40,069 nucleotides of DNA, from contig DAHXNO010000098.1 in the NCBI GenBank assembly GCA_027365345.1, forward strand, positions 1 through 40,069. Reading direction: 5' to 3'. The notes under the pieces were generated by a model that was not told the origin of the DNA, made no database searches, and saw only the letters and a program-made list of their open reading frames with translations. Made by a program: the position numbers and the translations under genes. The stretch comes from Granulicella sp. (GTDB lineage: Bacteria > Acidobacteriota > Terriglobia > Terriglobales > Acidobacteriaceae). Shown here in pieces: positions 29,133 through 37,675 of the stretch (the first letter of the stretch is position 1; each line of letters begins with the position of its first letter).

Positions 29133-29324
29133 TTAGAGCAGTCGCGGGTCGAACTTGCAAGGAACGGGCGATCCGAACTGAATCCCGGCGAATCGGGTGT
29201 GCCCCGGATTCAGAACATAGTTGCGCTCCTCGGGAACAATCCCGCTCGGCACAGAGAGTACGAGACTGCTGGCTGTGGCCGCCCATGCGTCTCCAATCGA
29301 CTGGATTGAGGCGGCTGGCGGTTC
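29133..29324 (-). pseudogene. RES-domain toxin remnant (5'-truncated)
   Basis: The C-terminal end of a RES-family NAD+-degrading toxin (Xre-RES/MbcT type). Diagnostic are IQSIGDAWAA, LVLSVPSGIVPEERNYVLNP and the closing CKFDPRLL. Only about 60 of the usual 150 or more residues remain. The frame stays open to 29411, but residues before PPAAS are the antisense of a ParE remnant and not RES. No Xre antitoxin is next to it. It meets the ParE remnant head to head at about 29,310-29,325. Confidence 0.75.
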
Positions 29325-29525
29325 GAGGAACAAGTCGAAGGGCTGCTCCAGTTCGCGGAGATGGGCCGTTTCGGACGCATCGAACGCACACGAGAGATGG
29401 TTGTCCAGCACCCACCCTATATTCTGACTTACCAGGTTACAGGAAAAACGATTCGTATCCTGCGCGTTTTGCGTGACGCGCAGCGCTGGCCGGAAGAAAC
29501 GCCGGCCGGTATGAAACGCTCATAG
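29310..29525 (+). pseudogene. ParE/RelE-type toxin remnant (5'-truncated)
   Basis: The C-terminal two thirds of a ParE-family toxin, preceded in frame by TGA at 29307. Seen are LLQFAEMGRFGRI, TREMVVQHPPYILTYQV and the family-typical IRILRVLRDAQRWPEE. The N-terminal helices and any start codon are missing and no ParD antitoxin is present, so it cannot give a normal toxin. It was recognised by translating the plus strand without a start requirement. Confidence 0.78.
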
Positions 29526-29599
29526 AATCGGTCCAGCAGCGAATGGCAGCACGGCCTGTAAGATCGATTCAGGGCAAACTTACTTGAGGAGCTATGTAG

Positions 29600-30355
29600 A
29601 TGCGACTCCAAGACAAGGTCGCCGCAGTTACAGGCGCGGCAAGCGGCATTGGGCGGGCCATTGCAATGCGATTGGCGCAAGAGGGAGCCACAGTCGCCAT
29701 CAATGACATCGATGCCGTCGCAGGGCAGGCGCTCGAATCAGAAATCGAACGCGGCGGCGGAAGATCCTTCTATCTTCACGGAGACGCTTCTTCTCAGCGC
29801 GACATCGCGGCGCTGATGAGTGAATTGAAGAACAGGTGTGGTGGACTGGACATACTCGTCAATAATGTCATCGCAGGTAGCGCCGCTGTGGCCGGAAACG
29901 AATGGGATTCCCTGACCGAGGTCTGCCTCAGGAGCTACTGGATTGCGATGAATGCTGCATTTCCGCTGATGCGGCGTCCGGGCGCCGGCGTCGTGAATAT
30001 TTCGTCGGTCAACGCACTGATGGGCTTCGGAAGAGAACATGTGTACAGCGGCATGAAAGCCGCAATCATCGGGCTGTCTCGCTCAATGGCCGGCGAGTTC
30101 TCTCCTCTCGGCATCCGAATCAATTGCATTTGTCCCGGCACTATCGTAACCGATAGGTGGAAGGAGGAATTTGAGCGTGACCCCGGGATGCAAGAAAGAC
30201 TCACCAGGCTTTATCCCATCGGCAGGCTGGGAAGTCCAGAAGATGTCGCCAATGCCGCCCTCTTTCTTGCTTCTGACGAAGCATCGTTCATTACCGGCGC
30301 CGTGTTGACCGTAGACGGCGGACTCACTGCGGTCAATACGGCGTTCGAAAAATAG
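29600..30355 (+). CDS. Short-chain dehydrogenase/reductase
   Basis: A 251-residue classical SDR. The cofactor motif TGAASGIG is at 11-18, LVNNV at 86-90, the catalytic set is S135/S136, Y149 and K153 (YSGMK), and NCICPGTIVTD and VDGG lie further on. The acidic residue in INDID (about 36) suggests NAD over NADP. Substrate unknown; a sugar or sugar acid would fit the neighbouring hydrolases, but this is inference. GAGGAG lies eight bases upstream, and an ATGTAG start-stop pair sits between it and the ATG. It is convergent with the GH35 gene. Confidence 0.9.
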   Translation: MRLQDKVAAVTGAASGIGRAIAMRLAQEGATVAINDIDAVAGQALESEIERGGGRSFYLHGDASSQRDIAALMSELKNRCGGLDILVNNVIAGSAAVAGNEWDSLTEVCLRSYWIAMNAAFPLMRRPGAGVVNISSVNALMGFGREHVYSGMKAAIIGLSRSMAGEFSPLGIRINCICPGTIVTDRWKEEFERDPGMQERLTRLYPIGRLGSPEDVANAALFLASDEASFITGAVLTVDGGLTAVNTAFEK

Positions 30356-30664
30356 GTACAGGAAAGATGGGAAAGTCCTGCGGATACGAACTGAGCCGCG
30401 GCACCTCGGACTCGAGGCCCAGCAGGCTTGCCGGTTGTGCGGAAATCCCCCGGATCTCTTAAACCGTTCCTGCTGGGGCGCACGGAAAATGCCGGCGCAC
30501 GTGCCCTTCTGAACCCCCGGCAACATGAACTGGCACATGAATTGAGCTAACGCGCGGCCGTCCCAACCATAAGGCCGCGCTACTCCTACCGCGCCCCGCA
30601 TGACACAACCCGATGGCATTCACCCGCCAAACACCAGCGCGTCTATCACCGTTGCCGTCAAGCC
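30356..30664. terminator. Convergent intergenic region with hairpin (possible two-way terminator)
   Basis: GCGCGGCC (30552-30559) and GGCCGCGC (30573-30580) form a perfect 8-bp GC stem with a 13-base loop between the convergent SDR and GH35 genes. No T-tract follows on either strand, so termination is plausible but unproven. Nothing else was seen here. Confidence 0.4.
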
Positions 30665-32644
30665 TCACTCCGCCGCCGCAGCAACCGGCTTCGAACTCTT
30701 CGCCCTCGGCAACAGATAGACGGGATGATCCTCCAACCGCACCCTCGCCGCATCTTCTCCATTCCAGTCCATCACCACCACAGAATTCTTGCCGCGGTGC
30801 AGCCACGCTCCCGGCAAGTACAGGCTCCCCATCGGCCCAACATCCCAGAACCTGCCCAGCAGATGCCCGTTCACCCAAACCACTCCCTTCCCCAGCAAGG
30901 CAGTATCCAGATATGTATCCTGCGCCACCCTCAGCTTCAAGGAGCCCTGATAGAAACACGGGCCCTGCTTGCAGCCATGCGTTGCGTACCCACTCTGCGG
31001 AGGCTCATCGAGGGGCAACGGCATCATCTCCCACCCCTGCGGCAGCTTGCCATCCAGGCTCACCTCACCCAGAATCCCCGCCCGCTCTCCTCGTATCTTC
31101 GTCGTAAAGTTGATCCGGCCAGAGTTCTCCACCAGCAGGTCCAACCGTTGTCCGGTATGCGCGGAGATCCACAGCTCCCGCTGACCAAGCCTCCGGTCCA
31201 TCACTCCCTGCAGGTGGCCGTCCACATAGACCCGCGCATAACTGTGCAACTTGCCAACTTTCAATAACACGCGGCCCTGCGCCCCCGCGGCCTCATTCGT
31301 ACTCACTAACCCCGGGCCAATCGTCGTCCTATACAGAATGTCCCCGTAGCCCTGTCCCAGTTCCTCCATCGACCGCGGAACCTCGTCACGCACCGCCGCC
31401 GGAAGCGCCGCCCACAGGGACTCAGACCGTCTCAGCGTCAGCTTCTTCCCCTTCAGCATCGGCCCTGAACTTGGAACCGGCGGCAAATGACGGTGGGTAG
31501 TCTCTGCAATCATCGACCGCAGGGCAAAATACTTTGCCGTCGGCCGGCCCGCTTCATCGATAGGCGCGTCGTAGTCGTAACTGGAAACGTCCGGCTCATA
31601 CCGTCCGCTATCCCAGTTGGCCCCATTCATCCAGCCAAAGCTGGTTCCTCCGTCGGCCATGTACAGGCTGATGGAGTAGCCTTTTTCGATGGCCTGACGA
31701 ATCTCATTCACCTCCACCTGCGTACTGGTGGTGTGGTGTTTCTCGCCCCAGTGGTCAAACCAACCATCCCAGTACTCTGCAATGTACACCGGAGCATCCG
31801 GCTGAAACTTCTGCAACAGAGGAAGCTCATGCTGCTCATCGCCGGTGCCAAAGTCGATCCCGGCCAGCAAACCTGGAATCGAACCGCCGGGCAGCTCTTC
31901 GCCACCGTCAGCCGTATAGAGCAACGACTCCCCAAAACCCGCATCGCGGACGATCTTCAGCACCTGATTCAGATACGTCTTGCCATCCTGGTCGGCACGG
32001 AAAGAGCCATACTCATTCTCCACCTGCACGGCAATGATTGGCCCACCGCGGCTGGCCTGGAGCGGAGCCAACTCCTGGCCCAGCCGGTTCATCCAGCGCC
32101 GCACCGCGGCCAGATACTCCGGCTGCGAGCTGCGCAACAAAATCGCCGGCGTCTCAGAACCCGAACTTCGGCTCTCCTTCAGCAACCACGCAGGATACCC
32201 TCCCAGGTCCCACTCCGCGCACACATAGGGCCCCGGACGCAGCACCACATAGAGTCCCTCCTGCTGCGCCTCGCGAAGAAACTCAGCTACATCCTTTTGG
32301 CCCCTGAAATCAAACACCCCAGGCTCAGGCTCATGGAGGTTCCAAAAGACATACACGGTGATCGTATTCAAACCCATCGCCCGGACCTTACGCAGCCGGT
32401 CACGCCAATCCGCGCGCGGAATCCGCGCGTACTCGATCTCGCCGGAGAGGATCTGAAGCGGCTTGCCCCGCAACAGGAACTGCCGTCCCTGGATCTGCAA
32501 CGGAACCGACGCTGGCTCTGCCGTTGCTCCATTGCCGATCTGCGCCCTGCAAACCAACGCAGGTAAGCAAAGCAGCGCCGCGCATGCTGCGCTCACCATC
32601 GTCCTCCAACCTCGCAGAATCTCCCCTCCAGCCGCTCCCCACAT
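30665..32644 (-). CDS. Secreted GH35 beta-galactosidase
   Basis: A 659-residue GH35 enzyme with an N-terminal signal (VSAACAALLCLPALVCRA). The barrel has FWNLHEPEPGVFDF, RPGPYVCAEWDLGGYPAWLL, the acid/base glutamate in QVENEYGSF (about 207-215) and the nucleophile E290 in IAEYWDGWFDHWG, followed by C-terminal beta-galactosidase jelly-roll domains. It should remove terminal beta-galactose, for example from galactosylated xyloglucan or pectic side chains. ATG 32644 has GGGAGGG five bases upstream, which fixes the start. Confidence 0.93.
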   Translation of the reverse strand: MWGAAGGEILRGWRTMVSAACAALLCLPALVCRAQIGNGATAEPASVPLQIQGRQFLLRGKPLQILSGEIEYARIPRADWRDRLRKVRAMGLNTITVYVFWNLHEPEPGVFDFRGQKDVAEFLREAQQEGLYVVLRPGPYVCAEWDLGGYPAWLLKESRSSGSETPAILLRSSQPEYLAAVRRWMNRLGQELAPLQASRGGPIIAVQVENEYGSFRADQDGKTYLNQVLKIVRDAGFGESLLYTADGGEELPGGSIPGLLAGIDFGTGDEQHELPLLQKFQPDAPVYIAEYWDGWFDHWGEKHHTTSTQVEVNEIRQAIEKGYSISLYMADGGTSFGWMNGANWDSGRYEPDVSSYDYDAPIDEAGRPTAKYFALRSMIAETTHRHLPPVPSSGPMLKGKKLTLRRSESLWAALPAAVRDEVPRSMEELGQGYGDILYRTTIGPGLVSTNEAAGAQGRVLLKVGKLHSYARVYVDGHLQGVMDRRLGQRELWISAHTGQRLDLLVENSGRINFTTKIRGERAGILGEVSLDGKLPQGWEMMPLPLDEPPQSGYATHGCKQGPCFYQGSLKLRVAQDTYLDTALLGKGVVWVNGHLLGRFWDVGPMGSLYLPGAWLHRGKNSVVVMDWNGEDAARVRLEDHPVYLLPRAKSSKPVAAAAE

Positions 32645-32962
32645 CGTTCCCTCCCAGTCCGATCATAAGTGCAATCGAGCGCGTGCTGGGAAGCGCTGCC
32701 CAGATGGCACGGTCTTCATCGCCCCTGTCCCAGGTGCAGATCCCTTGGATCCCGCATTGTCTGTCTGGCCAGACCCCGCGGAGTTGCTACAAGCGGCCCA
32801 ACTTGCAGGGGATAAGGCGCTGTCGCTCAAGATAGAAGCAAGAGGGCTGTCGAGAGGCAGCCCTCTTGCTTATGAACAGCTTGCCTTCCCCTAAAGTGAA
32901 ATTGCGTTCATCTTTAGCCGGGATACGCTCAAGCCGAGATGCACTTGGATACACTCGAATCT
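32645..32962. promoter_or_regulatory. Divergent intergenic region
   Basis: Lies between the divergent GH35 gene and a secreted hypothetical gene and must hold both promoters. Apart from a long perfect hairpin (32836-32871, listed separately) nothing could be assigned. A plus-strand frame stays open through it without recognisable content. Confidence 0.35.
32836..32871. terminator. Perfect 14-bp hairpin
   Basis: AAGCAAGAGGGCTG and its exact reverse complement CAGCCCTCTTGCTT flank an 8-base loop. It looks like a factor-independent terminator but lies between two divergent start sites, where no transcript is expected to end. It may close a small unseen RNA or act as a protein site. Confidence 0.5.
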
Positions 32963-34330
32963 ATGAAGTTTGGATGGATTCATCTCGCGCTTGGGCTCGT
33001 GGTGACTCTGATTCCTCAGGCGGACAAGGCGCAACAGGCGCCGCTGACGCCACAGGCTACATCGTCGGCTCAGCATGTGATTCTTCCAGCGGGCGTTCCG
33101 TTACACATTCGCGTTACGCGCACCGCGCATCTGCACATCGGAGCCAGTGTAGTGGGTGTGCTCACTGATCCGATTTACGTGCGCGACCAGCTCGTGCTTG
33201 CGGTCGGCTCTCCTGTCCAAGGCAAAGTGATTGCGTATGTGCCCACGGATCATCTGGTGCGCGAGCAGGCGCTGCTGAATGGAGATGTGACGCCGTTGCA
33301 TGATCCAGTCGTAGACTTCACCAGCGTGCAGGTCGCGGCAACGCATGTGAATGTGCCGATGGACACCCGGGCACTGATCCGCACGACGCAGATGGTACGT
33401 TTCACAAGCACAAAGAAGCCGTCGCTCATCCGCCGCGGCATCAACGCGGCAAAGACAAGCATTCACGATACTGTACAAAGTTTCACTGCCCCCAACAAAA
33501 AGGATCGCGCCGTCAGGCTGCTTTACAGCCAGCTACCCTATCATCCGCAGCGTATCTGGTCGGGAACGGAGTTTGTTGCGAATCTCAACGCGCCGTTGAC
33601 GGTGGAACTTCCGCCGGCGCCGCCGGTGGTGGAGTCCGAATCCCCGAGTCTGAACGGCAAGGTGGTGGATGCGCGTCTGATGGAGTCCCTGGACTCGAAG
33701 ACTGCGAAGAAGGGGCAGCCGGTGGTGGCGTTGGTGACTGCACCGCTGTTTGACAAAGACCACAAGCTCATCTTGCCTGAAGGGGCAGAGTTGGACGGGG
33801 TAGTCTCGATGAGCAAGCCGGCCCGCAGCTTTGGCCGCAACGGCAAGTTACGCTTCGCGATTCGCGGAGTCAAGAATCCGATTCAAACCGCGGAACAGCA
33901 CAAGGAGACGGTTTACGGAACGCTTTCCGGCGTGGAGGGAAACTCGGGGCAGAATCTCACGGTTGATGCCGAGGGGAACGTGAAGGCCAACCCGGATAAG
34001 GGTCGTTTTGTGGCGCCAGTGCTGCTGGCTGCAACAGCCACGGCCGGCGCGGATCTAGATGCCGGAAAGGCCGGCGGCGGCGGAAGCCCCGCAGCCGGAA
34101 ACATGGCGGTTGCGTCAAACGGCGTTGGACTGGCGGCACGCGTGGCTGCGATTAGCGCCGGCAGCGTTGATCTGGCCATCGGCTTTGGAGCCTATGCGTT
34201 CGCCAAGTCAGTCTACTTCCGATTTCTGACCCGCGGCCATGAGGTGACGTTCCCGCGTGACACGCAGCTTGAGGTCACGTTTACAGCTCGGTCAACCGGA
34301 GCCAGAGCTACCAGCGCGCCTGGACTCTGA
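32963..34330 (+). CDS. Secreted hypothetical protein with duplicated beta domain
   Basis: A 455-residue protein not recognised by name. It starts with a signal-like segment (MKFGWIHLALGLVVTL). Two regions follow the same plan: LPAGVPLHIRVTR to LAVGSPVQGKVIAYVP (about 45-105) and VVDARLMESLDSKTAKKGQP to LPEGAELDGVVSM (about 230-290), suggesting an internal duplication of a small beta-barrel unit. A hydrophobic Ala/Gly segment near residues 385-415 may be a membrane anchor. An in-frame ATG at 32939 would add eight residues; neither start has a good ribosome-binding site. Envelope location inferred. Confidence 0.7.
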   Translation: MKFGWIHLALGLVVTLIPQADKAQQAPLTPQATSSAQHVILPAGVPLHIRVTRTAHLHIGASVVGVLTDPIYVRDQLVLAVGSPVQGKVIAYVPTDHLVREQALLNGDVTPLHDPVVDFTSVQVAATHVNVPMDTRALIRTTQMVRFTSTKKPSLIRRGINAAKTSIHDTVQSFTAPNKKDRAVRLLYSQLPYHPQRIWSGTEFVANLNAPLTVELPPAPPVVESESPSLNGKVVDARLMESLDSKTAKKGQPVVALVTAPLFDKDHKLILPEGAELDGVVSMSKPARSFGRNGKLRFAIRGVKNPIQTAEQHKETVYGTLSGVEGNSGQNLTVDAEGNVKANPDKGRFVAPVLLAATATAGADLDAGKAGGGGSPAAGNMAVASNGVGLAARVAAISAGSVDLAIGFGAYAFAKSVYFRFLTRGHEVTFPRDTQLEVTFTARSTGARATSAPGL

Positions 34331-34407
34331 TCATCAGCAGTGTGCCCTGGGACGAATGGACCGAAACCTTTGGTTCTGATGGCTCGTCGGCGCAAGGCTT
34401 GCTCAAA

Positions 34408-34624
34408 TCAACCACTACATTCCCATCGTGGAGAAGGACTCCGACAGCTCGTGCTTGACCCAAGGCCATCGGAGGCAAGCCTGCCCCGCACCGCTTCGCA
34501 GGTTTGGGAGGCGGTCGTGAAATCGACCGTGCGTTTTCCGCCCACAAGTGCATCCCGTTCGACGCGCGGGACAAGAGGCTTGACGTTACCAATCGTCACA
34601 TTCCGATTATCGGAGCGATCACGG
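34408..34624 (-). pseudogene. Fragment with IGN-x-KPLVPR motif, copy 1
   Basis: Minus-strand frame reading VTIGNVKPLVPRVERDALVG and continuing GKRTVDFTT. A second, similar copy is at 36853-36945. Between the two the differences are largely at third codon positions, so this was coding sequence. The family is not recognised. It runs in frame with, and directly after, the decayed thioesterase and has no convincing start of its own (a GTG at 34599 overlaps a stop in another frame). Confidence 0.4.
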
Positions 34625-35026
34625 AGGATGGCCGCCGTATTGCTGGGATGACGGCCCGCCTGAGATCGAGGCGCAAAGTGGTCGACGTGCTGATCGAACC
34701 GATGGGCAAGGGCCGCAGATAGACGACTTCCCTGTTGCGCGTCATGGCAACCACGCCGCTGGGAAGGTTGAGTTTGCCCATCGCCTCATCCAGGAGAATA
34801 GCAATCATGCCGCGATGGATATGGCCGGGAGGCCCCCCTCGTGCAAGCGGGTGAGGTTCAGCACTGAGCGGGACGTGATGCGGTCCGGATAGGAAGAATC
34901 GAGCAAAAACGGAAGATGTAATCCCTGCGGATTGGAGGGGCTACACCCCAAGCATTGCTGGGCCGACTGTGGAATTACGGCTGCGGCTGTGTCTGAAGAT
35001 TTTGCAGGAAGATGAGTTTCAGCCAT
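34625..35026 (-). pseudogene. PaaI-type (hotdog) thioesterase, frameshifted
   Basis: A thioesterase can be read only by changing frame. Frame 1 from ATG 35026 gives CLGCSPSNPQGLHLPFLLD and ends LTRLHEG. After a run of six C on the plus strand (34833-34838) a second frame continues PPGHIHRGMIAILLDEAMGK, then NREVVYLRPLPIGS. A third frame gives GRHPSNTAAILRD. The hotdog HGG motif is changed to HRG, and the C-terminal part is missing. One missing base in the six-base tract explains the first break. The second frameshift (about 34,690) and the HRG change argue for real decay and against a single sequencing error. Confidence 0.7.
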
Positions 35027-35377
35027 GGATGGGATTTTACGAGGGGGATGCAACGTGCAGATGAGTGCTGCTGCCTTGGGTGAAGGGGTAGCTCCGAGGC
35101 TCAAACGATAGGCCGCCACCCGCCTCAATGGTGCGTCATCCACGGTAACCATAGGCATACCGTCGGCTTGCAACTGGCTGGAGGATCGGTTCGCCAGTGC
35201 TGGGGTAGAGGTCAGCGATTTCATGGAAAGGAGGACACGCGGCGACGATGCCCCTGGCTGAGCCCAACCCTCTCGCTGTGCGATAATTTGGCGACGTCTT
35301 TGCAACCTCGTTGTCGCCATCGTGGAAGCCACAGATGGTGCAGCCCGAATGAAAACCTCTGAGCCACCGCAGTCCTC
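35027..35377. other. Intergenic region, nothing recognised
   Basis: Lies between the thioesterase remnant and the divergent outer-membrane gene. No gene, hairpin or promoter could be supported here. Confidence 0.3.
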
Positions 35378-36382
35378 ATGCTTCGCACACCTCTTCTTAT
35401 CGGCACGCTGCTGCTCAGCGCCCTCGCCGCCCCCGCGCAGACGGAATGCAGCCCATCCGGCCACTCCATCAGCGAAGCCTGGTTCACCGGACCGATGCTG
35501 GCCAACACCGCCGCGACCCCGGCCCGCGGCCATTTCCTCCTCGAGCCTTATCTCACCGACATGCGCACCCTGGGCGCCTACTCCCCCAGCGGCACTCGGC
35601 TCCCCGCGCCTGCCGCCAGCAGCTATGACTCCCAGACATACCTCATCTACGGGCTCATGAACCGCCTCGCCGCCGGCGCTCTCCCTCTTTTTGGCTACAA
35701 CACCATTCCCGGCCAGCCCACCAGCGCGGGCCCCGTCCTTGGCGACCTGACCCTGATCGTTCAGCGCCGTCTCACTGGGCCTTATCCATGCCATCACATC
35801 CCCACGGTGGCCCTCGCCGTTGAGCAGACTCTGCCTACGGGCGCCTTCGACAACCTTGGCTCCCGACCCGCTAACGCCCTTGGGCAGGGCGTCTTTACCA
35901 CCATCCCGGCTATCTTCTCCCAACTCTATCTGTGGCTACCCAACGGGCGTATTCGGCGATCGCGGCTCGACATCTATGACTCCATCTCCACCACTGCCAG
36001 CGTTACGGGCGTCAGCGTCTATGGCACCGCCGCTGGCTTCCGGGGCACAGCCCATCCCGACAACTCACTCACCCTCGACGCTGCCTTCGAGTACAGCGTC
36101 ACCCAGCGCTTCGCGCTCGCCACCGACGCCGTCTGGCGCAGCTCCGCCAACACCCGCGTCTCCGGGACCGAAGCTCCCACCAGCAACTCTGCCGGCACGC
36201 CCATAGGCCCCACCCCCATCACGATGAACTCCGGCTCCAGCACTGCCTGGGCCTTCGCGCCGGCCGTGGAATACAGTTGGCGTCCCTGGATCGGCATTCT
36301 CATAGGAGTGCGCCTGTACCCAGCCGGCCACAACACCCCGGACACCATCACCCCAGGCATAGCCGTGAACATCTTCCGGTAG
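35378..36382 (+). CDS. Outer-membrane beta-barrel-like protein
   Basis: A 334-residue protein with a clear signal peptide (MLRTPLLIGTLLLSALAAPA). The body alternates short amphipathic strands with Gly/Pro/Ser turns and ends in aromatic/arginine strands (IAVNIFR), like the MetA-pathway phenol degradation/transporter barrel family (PF13557-like). Features such as GHFLLEPYLTD, LGDLTLIVQRRL and PTVALAVEQTLPTGAFDNLG fit that family. Substrate unknown. No good ribosome-binding site is seen before ATG 35378, but the signal peptide supports this start. Confidence 0.7.
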   Translation: MLRTPLLIGTLLLSALAAPAQTECSPSGHSISEAWFTGPMLANTAATPARGHFLLEPYLTDMRTLGAYSPSGTRLPAPAASSYDSQTYLIYGLMNRLAAGALPLFGYNTIPGQPTSAGPVLGDLTLIVQRRLTGPYPCHHIPTVALAVEQTLPTGAFDNLGSRPANALGQGVFTTIPAIFSQLYLWLPNGRIRRSRLDIYDSISTTASVTGVSVYGTAAGFRGTAHPDNSLTLDAAFEYSVTQRFALATDAVWRSSANTRVSGTEAPTSNSAGTPIGPTPITMNSGSSTAWAFAPAVEYSWRPWIGILIGVRLYPAGHNTPDTITPGIAVNIFR

Positions 36383-36852
36383 TGATTGGGCCTGTACGCC
36401 TCGCGCTGTAACCGACGGGAAAGGATCTATCTTCTCCACGTGCCCCAAGGATAGAGGCGAATCAGGGGTATTGGGAACGATGGGACGAAATATCCGAATG
36501 CCTGTCGAACGCCCATGAACTCTCCGGCATCTCCCTTCTCCCGTACGAAGCTTGCCCGCGCGTGGGCCCCGAGCGGGGAAGAATGATCTGGTGATGAGCG
36601 GCGGCGCGGGTTCAACGCGCACGGAAGCTGAACGCCGGAGTCTGCCCTTAAAGGCGAATGGGCAGGAGCCTCGAGCTTTGACGGTGTCGCGGCGCGCGGG
36701 TGGATCGCATCGAATGCCACGGTCGGTCGCCAGATTCCCGTCCGGAAGATGACGGAGCAGCCGCCGCCTGACGCAAAGCCGCTGTCCACAGGGGGCCTTT
36801 CCCGCGACACCCTGCGGGCGTCAGCGGATAACACTAAATAAGCCGCGAGTTT
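36383..36852. other. Intergenic region, no supported gene
   Basis: About 470 bases with frames open on both strands but no recognisable domain, ribosome-binding site or terminator. It may hold decayed accessory DNA like the segments on either side. Confidence 0.3.
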
Positions 36853-36945
36853 TCAGCCAACAACCGCATCCAGTTCGAAGCGCGGAACAAGAGGCTTGGA
36901 GTTGCCAATCGCGGCCTTGCGGTCGTCGAAAAAAATCTTCGCCAT
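36853..36945 (-). pseudogene. Fragment with IGN-x-KPLVPR motif, copy 2 (nonsense mutation)
   Basis: ATG 36945 opens a 30-residue frame containing AAIGNSKPLVPRFELDAVVG and ends at TGA where copy 1 (34408-34624) has GGA; the DNA stays similar for some bases beyond the stop. It follows the 59-codon gene after a 5-base gap, as in a two-gene module. The family is unknown to me. Confidence 0.45.
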
Positions 36946-36950
36946 CCTGG

Positions 36951-37130
36951 TCACTTTTTGCGCTCAGCTGAATCGATCTCGGCCAGTAATGAGTCATACT
37001 CATCGGCAATAGCTCTGCTCACGCTCGCTGCAGAGTATTCGAGAGGATCCTCGGCTGTGCCAATTATCTGAGCGTCAAGGAAGTTGTCGCGACGCTTACG
37101 GATCGAAGCAACAATCTCATTCGCATTCAT
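36951..37130 (-). CDS. Small hypothetical protein (59 residues)
   Basis: A 59-residue acidic, mostly helical protein (starts MNANEIVASIRKRRDNFLDA, ends LLAEIDSAERKK). The pattern ASVSRAIADEYDSLLAEI looks like a dimerising helix. A GTG at 37163 would extend it by 11 residues. It is followed by the broken IGN-KPLVPR gene. The size, charge and two-gene layout suggest an antitoxin-like role, but this is inference from layout only. Confidence 0.5.
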   Translation of the reverse strand: MNANEIVASIRKRRDNFLDAQIIGTAEDPLEYSAASVSRAIADEYDSLLAEIDSAERKK

Positions 37131-37246
37131 ATCCGGATCTCGCTTCTTCGTTGCTTGGCGCACAAAAATAGCGTTCTAGCGCCGTCAAAAGAAATAAGGA
37201 TTTTCGCGTTGAGTGTACGCCCATTCCGGGTGGGCTGTGCAAAGCC

Positions 37247-37675
37247 TCAGTTCCAAGGCGGGAGGGTCTGCCAGTTGTCGGGAAATTGCATTGCCCGAAG
37301 ATTGACTGTCGGGTGAGCGTTGAGCAGAGCCTTGGAGGGTGTCCCCAGAGGGAGTCAGGAGCGATGTCGGTCAGCAGGGTCTGAATCATGAGCGCAATCA
37401 CGTAGAAGCGGTCGTTGCCGATGCCGCTTGCTTTCCACGCCACGGGCAGTTCGGGCTTGACGGCAAGCTCTCTGTTCCACGACCGGCTGTGATGCGTGCA
37501 TACATTGCGGACCGCCGTCAGGGCATGGAGCCAGCTTACAAAGACCGGTTGCGGCTGATTGAATTCGCGGGCGATCTTCTTCCGCAGGCTGGTTCTCAAG
37601 TGTTCATACATTTTCGGGAGCACGCCGAAGCTGATCAACTCCGTTGCCATCCACACCGGCAATTCCGTTTCTGAG
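37247..37675 (-). pseudogene. Abi_2 family (AbiD/AbiF-like) abortive infection gene remnant
   Basis: The C-terminal half of an Abi_2 protein. Seen are LPVWMATELISFGVLPKMYE, SWLHALTAVRNVCTHHSR with the conserved N-x-C-x-H-H block, WNRELAVKPELP, and FYVIALMIQTLLTDIAPDS. After SLW the frame breaks; shifting it by one base recovers KALLNAHPTVNLRAMQFPDN and the usual ending LPPWN with TGA at 37249-37247. The 5' half is missing upstream of about 37,665-37,675, where a plus-strand hydrolase remnant begins. Dead gene: truncated and frameshifted. Confidence 0.8.

Noticed and set aside
31487-32566. Plus-strand frame opposite the GH35 gene
   Set aside because: Antisense of conserved GH35 catalytic blocks; no ribosome-binding site or motif.
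34805-35923. 372-codon minus-strand frame
   Set aside because: Its first part is antisense to the outer-membrane gene at 35378; only its C-terminal end (thioesterase N-terminal part) is real, and this is listed as a pseudogene.
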